A DNA stretch of 64,000 bases from Bacteroidota bacterium (GTDB taxonomy: Bacteria; Bacteroidota; Bacteroidia; Cytophagales; Cytophagaceae), in the NCBI GenBank assembly GCA_023458555.1, contig JAEWYS010000015.1, forward strand, positions 124,001-188,000, read 5' to 3'. The notes beneath the pieces were generated by a model. That model made no database searches. It had not been told where the DNA came from and saw nothing but the letters and a program-made list of their open reading frames with translations. The first letter of the stretch is position 1. Each line of letters starts with the position of its first letter. The position numbers were made by a program, and so were the translations under genes. Positions 8,475-15,088 of this stretch are shown in pieces.

Positions 8475-9353
8475 TCAGATAATCTCTTTTAAGCACTCTT
8501 CTATTTTGCTTTTTAAGATATCACTCCCTTTTACCAGTGGAAGACGCACATTGCTATTGCAGATATTGAGCAGCTCAAGAGTTGTTTTGATTCCTACCGG
8601 GTTACCTTCTTCATAAATACATGGATTGATCTGGACGAAGGTTCTTAATATTCCGGCTGCTGTCTCAAAGTCCGCTTTAAGAGCAGCATTTACCATTTTT
8701 GTGAATGGAGCAGGAAAGGCATTGGCAAGTACAGATATAACACCTTTGGCGCCAATGGAAATCAATGGCAGTGTCAGAAGATCATCTCCCGAGATAAGGA
8801 CAAAATCCTTACGGGTACATTTGCTGATTTCCAGCGCCTGCAGAATATTGCCTGATGCTTCTTTTATCCCGATAATATTGGGTAATTCGGCCAGCCGAAG
8901 GGTAGTGCGTGCTGTAAGGTTAGAACCTGTCCTGCCCGGGACATTATACAGGATTATGGGAAGGGGGGAGGCTTCTGCAATGGTTTTATAGTGCTGATAA
9001 AGGCCTTCCTGAGAAGGTTTATTGTAATATGGACTAACCGATAATATAGCAGATACACCAGTCCAGTCTAATTCATTCAGTAACTTTACGATTTCTCTGG
9101 TATTGTTACCGCCCAAGCCAAATACAATAGGCAGATTATGAGTGTTTTCTTTTTTGACAAAGGATAAAATGTCCAGTTTTTCCTGTTTGTCAGTAGTTGC
9201 CGACTCGCCTGTAGTTCCGTTTACAACCAGATAATCAACATTATTATCAGAAACATGGGTTAACAGCTTTTTCAGACCTGGATAATCAACTGAACCATCT
9301 TCCGCAAAAGGAGTGATCAATGCCACACCTGTACCTTCTAAACTGCTAATCAT
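8475..9353 (-). CDS. dapA: 4-hydroxy-tetrahydrodipicolinate synthase
   Basis: Condenses pyruvate and aspartate semialdehyde in the lysine/diaminopimelate pathway. In 292 residues it shows the Schiff-base Lys164 (IGIKEASGN), Tyr136 (YNVPGRTG), Arg141, and Thr47/Thr48 in NGTTGE, the complete DapA active site. Length is normal. It is the last gene of a tight cluster: its first 8 bp overlap the end of the DUF6913-like gene, which overlaps ligA. That linkage to DNA ligase is by position, not by pathway. Confidence 0.95.
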   Translation of the reverse strand: MISSLEGTGVALITPFAEDGSVDYPGLKKLLTHVSDNNVDYLVVNGTTGESATTDKQEKLDILSFVKKENTHNLPIVFGLGGNNTREIVKLLNELDWTGVSAILSVSPYYNKPSQEGLYQHYKTIAEASPLPIILYNVPGRTGSNLTARTTLRLAELPNIIGIKEASGNILQALEISKCTRKDFVLISGDDLLTLPLISIGAKGVISVLANAFPAPFTKMVNAALKADFETAAGILRTFVQINPCIYEEGNPVGIKTTLELLNICNSNVRLPLVKGSDILKSKIEECLKEII

Positions 9354-9870
9354 GAAAACTTAAATTTGGAATAAGCTCATTCATCTTTTTTATCAAACTT
9401 TGCAGATCGTCTTTATCCTGCATGTCAATCATTATATCCAGATACTTATCACTTCCGGAGAAATATTTCCCAATGCGTACAGCGCTCTGGTTTCTGCTCA
9501 AAATATTTTTGAATGGCAAAAATGGTGAAATATTAATAGAATATAAATAGTCAAATCTGCTTTTTACAAAATTATTTATTTTTTCGGATTGGAAGCCTCC
9601 GGTTAGTGTAAGATCTTTCTTTCGTAGCTCCAGATAGGGAAAATCATACAGACGGTTTACCCCTTCATCCAGGAAGCATAACACATTAACTTCCTTACCC
9701 TGATCCTTGAGACTGCGTACAAAACGGTTAATGCTGTCATTTTGTGTAAAGTCAGGATTATTTAATAATATACCGATTTTTCCGGCTTTATCGAATGACT
9801 GATGTCTGGATGTCTTTTTTTTGCTGTAAGCAATACGTGTTCTTAGCCACATAAAAGCTTTTTTCATCAT
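9346..9870 (-). CDS. DUF6913-like protein of unknown function
   Basis: A 174-residue soluble protein without signal peptide or membrane helix. It starts with a basic segment (residues 1-30), then GKIGILLNN, a VNVLCFLDEG strand-like block, a DYLYSIN block and a C-terminal KYLDIMIDMQDK. This pattern resembles the small DUF6913 proteins often found beside dapA in Bacteroidota; I make that call from memory of the family. It overlaps ligA by 4 bp (ATGA) upstream and dapA by 8 bp downstream, so the three are surely translated from one message. Function unknown. Confidence 0.7.
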   Translation of the reverse strand: MMKKAFMWLRTRIAYSKKKTSRHQSFDKAGKIGILLNNPDFTQNDSINRFVRSLKDQGKEVNVLCFLDEGVNRLYDFPYLELRKKDLTLTGGFQSEKINNFVKSRFDYLYSINISPFLPFKNILSRNQSAVRIGKYFSGSDKYLDIMIDMQDKDDLQSLIKKMNELIPNLSFHD

Positions 9871-11879
9871 TCTTCCCCCAGCATTTTAATAAACTCATCT
9901 TCTGAAAGAATGGCAATGCCCAGTTTGGTAGCTTTTTCCAGTTTTGCAGGTCCCATGTTTTCTCCGGCTATCAGATAGCTCAGCTTACCGGAAATGGAAG
10001 ATACAACCTTACCGCCATTCATTTCGATTTTTTCTTTCAGTTCTTCCCTGCCGAAGGACTGGAATACCCCCGATATTACAAACGTTTTACCTTCGAATTT
10101 GGTGCTTTCCAATTCAGTAAATACTTCTTCGCGGGTAAATTGAAGGCCGGCCGCCTTAAGGCGGCCGATATAAGTCAGGTGTTCCTGACTGGAAAAATAT
10201 TCGGTAATGCTATAAGCGATCTTTTCGCCTATTTCCGGTACAGCCAGTAATTCTTCGAATGTTGCGTGGCTTATGGCATCAATGGAACTGAAGTAAGCAG
10301 CCAGTTTTTCGGCAACAGTGATCCCGACAAAGCGGATGCCCAATCCGAATAAGACCTGCCGGAACGGAATATTCTTTGTGTTTTCCAGGCCTTTCAGAAG
10401 ATTTTCAGCGGATTTCTTACCGAACCGTTCCAGGCTCAGCAGAGTTTCCAGAGTGAGATCATAAAGATCCGCCGGATCTTTAACGAGGCCTTTATCAAAA
10501 AGCTGTTCAATTGTTTCCGGCCCCAAACCTTCGACGTTAAGCGCTTTTCGTTGTATAAAATGCTCGATTCTTCCTTTTATCTGGGGTGGACATCCCCGTT
10601 CATTAGGACAGTAATGTACAGCCTCGCCCTCATTTCTGACTAACAAGGTATGGCATTCCGGACACTGACTTATGTATTGTATTGGCTGGTTGTCCGGTTG
10701 TCGTTTGGTTAAGTCGACTCCGGTTATTTTAGGAATAATTTCACCGCCTTTTTCTACCATTACGGTGTCACCTATACGCAGGTCAAGTCTTTCTATTTCA
10801 TTGGCATTATGAAGAGAGGCTCGTTTTACGGTAGTTCCGGCGAGAGGAACAGGCTGAAGATTGGCAACTGGCGTAACAGCGCCCGTTCTGCCAACCTGAA
10901 AGCTTACAGACTGGAGCTGTGTAAGAGCTGTTTCTGCTTTAAACTTAAATGAAATAGCCCAGCGGGGACTTTTTGCAGTATATCCCAGCTCTGACTGTTG
11001 CTGATAGTTGTTTATTTTTATCACAATTCCGTCTGTGCTTACAGGTAGTTCGAAGCGTTTGATTTCCCAAAGCTGAATGTACGTAAAAACTTCCTGGATA
11101 TTCTGGCACAGCTGGAAATGCTGAGGCACATTAAAGCCCCATTCTTTCAGCATAACCAATGCTTCCTGATGGCTTTTGGCCGGAAGATTTTCTCCATATA
11201 GTCCGTATATGTAGCAATCCAGATTACGTTGGGCAACGATAGAGGAATCCTGCATCTTTAATGTGCCGGAGGCGGCGTTACGCGGATTTGCCAGAAGGGT
11301 TTCTCCATTGGCTTGCCGGTCTCTGTTGATTTGAAGAAAGATGTTATTGGGCAGGAAAACCTCTCCCCGGACTTCAAAAATCTCCGGATAACCCTGAGAA
11401 TGCAGTTTAAGAGGAATGCTTTTTATAGTCCGGACGTTGGTGGTAACATCATCACCTCTGACTCCGTCTCCTCTGGTTGCAGCGGTTTTCAGTACTCCGT
11501 TTACATAGGTGAGGCTGATTGCGACACCATCATATTTTTGTTCACATATATACTGGTACTGATGACCGATTGTTTTTTTTACTCTTTCGTCAAAATCAGA
11601 AAGTTCCTGTTCCGAATACGTATTGCCAAGGGACAACATCGGATATTTGTGTACTATTGTCGGAAACTCTTTGGTAATGGTTCCGCCAACTCGCAGGGAA
11701 GGAGAATCTTCCTGTATAAATTGAGGATATTGTTTCTCCAGTTCACTAAGTTCCGCCAGCAGCTGATCAAAAACATAATCAGAAACCAGAGAACTATCTT
11801 TCTGGTAGTACATATAGTTGTAATAATTCAGTTCACTGGTCAGCTGAATTATGCGCTCTTGTGCTTGCCTTACATCCAT
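9867..11879 (-). CDS. ligA: NAD-dependent DNA ligase
   Basis: Seals nicks in replication and repair using NAD+. The 670-residue protein has the full LigA order: N-terminal Ia domain with YYQKDSSLVSDYVFDQL, the adenylated Lys115 in EQKYDGVAISL, the OB fold, a four-cysteine zinc finger (CPECH...CPNERGCPPQ, near residue 410), helix-hairpin-helix repeats, and a C-terminal BRCT domain (GKTFVISGVFQSFGREELKE). ATG at 11879 gives MDVRQAQERI. It overlaps the DUF6913-like gene by 4 bp and lies 11 bp after the TPR lipoprotein gene. A perfect 18-bp GC-rich palindrome lies within the coding region at 10149-10166. Confidence 0.97.
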   Translation of the reverse strand: MDVRQAQERIIQLTSELNYYNYMYYQKDSSLVSDYVFDQLLAELSELEKQYPQFIQEDSPSLRVGGTITKEFPTIVHKYPMLSLGNTYSEQELSDFDERVKKTIGHQYQYICEQKYDGVAISLTYVNGVLKTAATRGDGVRGDDVTTNVRTIKSIPLKLHSQGYPEIFEVRGEVFLPNNIFLQINRDRQANGETLLANPRNAASGTLKMQDSSIVAQRNLDCYIYGLYGENLPAKSHQEALVMLKEWGFNVPQHFQLCQNIQEVFTYIQLWEIKRFELPVSTDGIVIKINNYQQQSELGYTAKSPRWAISFKFKAETALTQLQSVSFQVGRTGAVTPVANLQPVPLAGTTVKRASLHNANEIERLDLRIGDTVMVEKGGEIIPKITGVDLTKRQPDNQPIQYISQCPECHTLLVRNEGEAVHYCPNERGCPPQIKGRIEHFIQRKALNVEGLGPETIEQLFDKGLVKDPADLYDLTLETLLSLERFGKKSAENLLKGLENTKNIPFRQVLFGLGIRFVGITVAEKLAAYFSSIDAISHATFEELLAVPEIGEKIAYSITEYFSSQEHLTYIGRLKAAGLQFTREEVFTELESTKFEGKTFVISGVFQSFGREELKEKIEMNGGKVVSSISGKLSYLIAGENMGPAKLEKATKLGIAILSEDEFIKMLGEE

Positions 11880-11890
11880 TGGAGTATACT

Positions 11891-12637
11891 TTAATGACTA
11901 TGATTGGAGTCTTTGGAGTGACCGGAATTGCCCGAACAGCGAACTTCCATTGCCTGACGGGCCTGTTCATATCCGGTATCGCGGGCTTTTTTCATCCAGT
12001 GGCATCCGCTTATCGGGTCATTTACCTGAAAATATGTATCTGCAAGCCAGTACAGATTCTGACCATTATCCGGTTTTAGCGACAGGCTGCTTGTATAGTC
12101 AGCTATTGCTTCATGCCACAGGCTCAGGGAACGAAAGACTTTTGCCCGGTTAGAAAAGGCAATTGACGAGCCAGAATCAAGTGCAATTGCTCTGGTAAAA
12201 TCTTCAATTGCCAGATCTGTTTGTCCGATTGCATGATAGGCGACACCCCGATTATTATACAAATCGGCTTCTTCGGGGTTTAATCCGATGGCTTTGGAGA
12301 TGTACTGGATGGCATCAGGGTGATTATTTTCATCAATTTCAATGCGGCCAAGATTATAGTATGCTTTGTAATTGGATGAATCAAGCTCTATGGATTGTAA
12401 AAAGTCTTTCCTGGCGTTTTCAATCTTGTCTGTATTCTGATAAGCAACACCTCTCAGGTTGTATGCTTCTGCCTTTTCCGGCCGGCTTTGAATAGCTTTA
12501 TCAGCCTCGGCTATGGCTTTTTCAAAATTATTTTCGCTCATAGCCTGTTTAGCTTCATTTAGATGTACTTCATAATAATTGCAGGCTGTCAGTAAAATGA
12601 CAAATGGTAAAAAGAGTAATTTGTAAAACGTATGCAT
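11891..12637 (-). CDS. TPR-repeat lipoprotein
   Basis: A 248-residue protein with a lipoprotein signal peptide ending in the lipobox LTAC (Cys19), so it is predicted to be membrane-anchored in the periplasm or outer membrane. About five tetratricopeptide repeats follow (for example AYNLRGVAYQNTDKIENARK and LYNNRGVAYHAIGQTDLAIE), ending in a His-rich tail. It probably acts as a protein-binding scaffold; the partner is unknown. It is the first gene of the cluster running through ligA and dapA (11-bp gap to ligA). It resembles the TPR protein at 5465-6637 in repeat type but not in anchoring. Confidence 0.85.
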   Translation of the reverse strand: MHTFYKLLFLPFVILLTACNYYEVHLNEAKQAMSENNFEKAIAEADKAIQSRPEKAEAYNLRGVAYQNTDKIENARKDFLQSIELDSSNYKAYYNLGRIEIDENNHPDAIQYISKAIGLNPEEADLYNNRGVAYHAIGQTDLAIEDFTRAIALDSGSSIAFSNRAKVFRSLSLWHEAIADYTSSLSLKPDNGQNLYWLADTYFQVNDPISGCHWMKKARDTGYEQARQAMEVRCSGNSGHSKDSNHSH

Positions 12638-12740
12638 GCTGCAAAGGTAACGAGGTTAACAAAAACTTAACCCATCATGTTATAAAAAAAACATTAAATA
12701 AGTACTCATTGAAGGGTAATTTAAGCATAGAGTAGATGTT

Positions 12741-13046
12741 ATGAAGTACACAATTAAACATGATCTTGTGAGCCGCAAATTCTTTACCGCCATCGGTGGT
12801 AAAGAATGTATCTTGCGATATGAAAAGATAAGCGAAAATATCTGGGATTTCAGAATGATTTTTGTGCCGGCAAACCTTCGGAATAATGGTATAGCAGCCA
12901 AAGTAGTTGAATATGCTTTGCAGTATGCAATGAAAAATTCAATAAAGATAAAGGCCGGATGTTCATACGTGAAGGAATATATAAGTCAGAATGATAAATA
13001 TCAGGAAGCCTTGCTAAGACCGGGATATGCCGGAATAGCCGGTTAA
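12741..13046 (+). CDS. Small GNAT-like acetyltransferase
   Basis: A 101-residue protein of the short COG2388/Acetyltransf_CG type. The acetyl-CoA-binding pattern appears as VPANLRNNGIAAKVVEYALQ, equivalent to the usual VPxxxRGxGIAxxL, followed by KIKAGCSYVKEYI. Family members are usually 90-105 residues, so it is full length. The substrate is unknown. It is transcribed alone between a divergent TPR gene and a strong terminator. Confidence 0.85.
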   Translation: MKYTIKHDLVSRKFFTAIGGKECILRYEKISENIWDFRMIFVPANLRNNGIAAKVVEYALQYAMKNSIKIKAGCSYVKEYISQNDKYQEALLRPGYAGIAG

Positions 13047-13048
13047 AA

Positions 13049-13086
13049 AAAACAAAAAACCTGGAATTTTCCGGGTTTTTTGTTTT
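13049..13086 (+). terminator. Intrinsic terminator after the GNAT gene
   Basis: A 16-bp stem (13049-13064 with 13071-13086, one G-U pair) with a 6-nt loop; the right arm carries TTTTTTGTTTT. It separates the GNAT gene from mtgA. Confidence 0.9.
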
Positions 13087-13145
13087 TACAGGGATAGTGA
13101 ACTTTGTTCCCTATTATGTAGATTTGAGGCGGCAGGAGCTCTCTT

Positions 13146-13826
13146 ATGAAAAAAATAATCTTCCGGTTGCTGAACTGGCTCAAAAAACTGATTTTATTCT
13201 TTTTTTTGTCTACTGCACTGGTGGTTATTGCATATCGCTATATTAATCCTCCTTTCACTCCCTTAATGATTATTCGTTTTTTTGAACAATCATTTGGTCC
13301 ATACGATTATTATTACTCCAGCAAATGGACCGGGTATGGGAAAATATCTCCGGACTTCGTAAAGGCAGTGGTTGCATCTGAAGATCAGAAATACTGGAAA
13401 CATAATGGATTTGACTGGAAAGCAATGAAGAGTGCGTTTGACAGAAACCGACAGTCTGGTAAAAGTACGGTGGGTGGAAGCACAATCAGCCAGCAGGTTG
13501 CAAAAAATATTTTTCTATGGCCGGGCAGGTCCTATGGCAGAAAGATACTGGAAGCTTATTTCACTTTTTTGATTGAGATTTGCTGGTCCAAGAAAAGAAT
13601 TCTTGAGATATATATGAACAAAATTGAAATGGGCAACGGCATATATGGAATCGAATCGGCATCGCGCTTCTACTTTAGAAAGAGCGCGGCGGAGCTTTCC
13701 CGGTCTGAAGCTGCACTGATTGCAGCTGTTTTGCCTAATCCGAGAGTGCTTAATCCCGCATATCCGACTTCCGGAGTTATCCGGAAAAAAAACTGGATCG
13801 AGATACAAATGAAATATATAAACTGA
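13146..13826 (+). CDS. mtgA: Monofunctional peptidoglycan glycosyltransferase
   Basis: Polymerises lipid II into glycan strands at the outer face of the inner membrane. It has one N-terminal transmembrane segment (residues about 15-32), then a GT51 domain: catalytic Glu79 in VVASEDQKYWKHNGFDW, GGSTISQQVAKN, the second conserved Glu in RILEIYMNKIEMGNGIYGIE, and AALIAAVLPNP. There is no transpeptidase domain, and the 226-residue length is usual for MtgA. A second GT51 enzyme, the class A PBP, lies at 18961. Confidence 0.93.
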   Translation: MKKIIFRLLNWLKKLILFFFLSTALVVIAYRYINPPFTPLMIIRFFEQSFGPYDYYYSSKWTGYGKISPDFVKAVVASEDQKYWKHNGFDWKAMKSAFDRNRQSGKSTVGGSTISQQVAKNIFLWPGRSYGRKILEAYFTFLIEICWSKKRILEIYMNKIEMGNGIYGIESASRFYFRKSAAELSRSEAALIAAVLPNPRVLNPAYPTSGVIRKKNWIEIQMKYIN

Positions 13827-13907
13827 TAATCAGTCAGATGATTGGGGTTTTGTTCATAATGAGTGTTAAAACTTTTAAAAAAGGTTAAACCTGCTATTTT
13901 TGAAACT

Positions 13908-14732
13908 ATGAAGCCGGATTTTTCCAAAAACAAAAACCTGACATTAGCCAGCCAACTTCCTTCTGCATTTACTCTGTTTGATACGGATATCTTTAAAAGT
14001 AAGAAACCTGTGATCTTTCTGGATTTTGATGGTACGCTTGCTCCAATAGTCAGTAATCCTGAGGATGCCTGTTTATCCCTTGATATGTATGAACTATTAA
14101 AAAAACTGCTTGAGCAGGCCACCTGTGTTATTCTGACGGGTCGTGACAGAACAGATATAGAGCAGAGGATCAACCTGCAAGGGATAATTTTTGCAGGTAG
14201 TCACGGGTATGAAATAAAGGGGAGTGAGCTGGAATGGGTGTATACGGAAGGACTGTCTTCGGTTGCTGCGCTGGACGTTGCACAAAATGAGCTGGATCTG
14301 TTGCTGGCTGACGAACGGGGAGTTGTTGTGGAACGAAAAAAATTCGCTATTGCTGTCCATTACAGACATGTACCTGAGGAGAGAGTACAAAATGTTGTAG
14401 ATAAAGTGCAGAGTATTATCGACCAGTACAGAAGCTGTTTAAAACCAGGACCCGGGAAAAAAGTCATGGAGCTGAAACCTAACTGTGAATGGAATAAAGG
14501 CAAAGCGCTGGACTGGTTAATGAGCAGATTAAACTTTGATCTGGAAAAACATGTTCCCGTATTTATAGGAGACGATCTTACTGATGAAGATGGTTTTGCC
14601 ATGGTGCAGGAGAATGGTATCGGAATTGTTGTTTCTGAAGACAGACATCGCTATACTCAGGCTGGTTATTTGCTCGGAACCCCTGAGGATGTGTATACGT
14701 TTTTGTATCAGCTATCACAGAATATGCAATAG
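13908..14732 (+). CDS. otsB: Trehalose-6-phosphate phosphatase
   Basis: A HAD-superfamily phosphatase of about 274 residues that would release trehalose from trehalose 6-phosphate. Motifs are FLDFDGTL with the nucleophile Asp, CVILTGRD (motif II), the conserved Lys/Asn region MELKPNCEWNKGKAL, and the metal-binding FIGDDLTDEDGF. I chose ATG 13908; a GTG at 13863, directly after a stop codon, would add 15 residues. A TATTTTTG element just before the ATG resembles the Bacteroidota -7 box. No trehalose-6-phosphate synthase lies in this window, so the substrate must come from elsewhere. Confidence 0.88.
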   Translation: MKPDFSKNKNLTLASQLPSAFTLFDTDIFKSKKPVIFLDFDGTLAPIVSNPEDACLSLDMYELLKKLLEQATCVILTGRDRTDIEQRINLQGIIFAGSHGYEIKGSELEWVYTEGLSSVAALDVAQNELDLLLADERGVVVERKKFAIAVHYRHVPEERVQNVVDKVQSIIDQYRSCLKPGPGKKVMELKPNCEWNKGKALDWLMSRLNFDLEKHVPVFIGDDLTDEDGFAMVQENGIGIVVSEDRHRYTQAGYLLGTPEDVYTFLYQLSQNMQ

Positions 14733-14742
14733 TTATTGAGCC

Positions 14743-14769
14743 GGGAATAGTTATCAATAAACTATTCCC
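14743..14769. terminator. Hairpin between otsB and the YRG-repeat gene
   Basis: A 10-bp stem (GGGAATAGTT with AACTATTCCC, 7-nt loop) lies between two convergent genes and overlaps the last codons of the YRG gene. There is no clear U-run on either side, so terminator function is only likely from position. Confidence 0.45.
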
Positions 14770-14939
14770 CTGTAACTTTTACGAACCGGAAACTGTTCGT
14801 TTGGGTCCTTATCCGGTAATAAATCATATTTCTGTCCCCTGTAGCTTAAGTCTCTCGGAATGGATTTCTTTTTTACACTTATCTTAGCCGTTTCAGGATT
14901 GTATTGTATTCCCCGGTATGAAAATCTGATTTTTTTCAT
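14754..14939 (-). CDS. YRG-repeat small protein (DUF4278-like)
   Basis: A 61-residue basic protein with three copies of an SYRGxxY motif: SYRGIQY (near 8), SYRGQKY (near 32) and SYRGIVY (C-terminal end). The start MKKIRFSYRGIQYNP resembles the cyanobacterial DUF4278 family, whose members begin MKLTYRGVSY and repeat YRG near the end. Function is unknown in that family. There is no signal peptide. It sits between convergent otsB and the upstream branching-enzyme gene, separated from the latter by a terminator, so it is a monocistronic gene. Confidence 0.6.
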   Translation of the reverse strand: MKKIRFSYRGIQYNPETAKISVKKKSIPRDLSYRGQKYDLLPDKDPNEQFPVRKSYRGIVY

Positions 14940-15019
14940 AAGTTGTTTTCAGAATAACCTGTGTAGGAGAAGTTAGTTGCAATAACTTTTGAGAATATGC
15001 AGATGCAATTGTATATAAA

Positions 15020-15051
15020 TGAAAAACCAACGGAAAACTTTCCGTTGGTTT
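15020..15051 (-). terminator. Intrinsic terminator of the branching-enzyme gene
   Basis: A 12-13 bp perfect stem (AAACCAACGGAAA paired with its complement, very short loop) followed on the minus strand by TTTTTCATTT, 38 bp past the glgB stop. Confidence 0.85.
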
Positions 15052-15088
15052 CAGGATCGCATTTTGGCCTGCTATGGTCCTAAAACAC

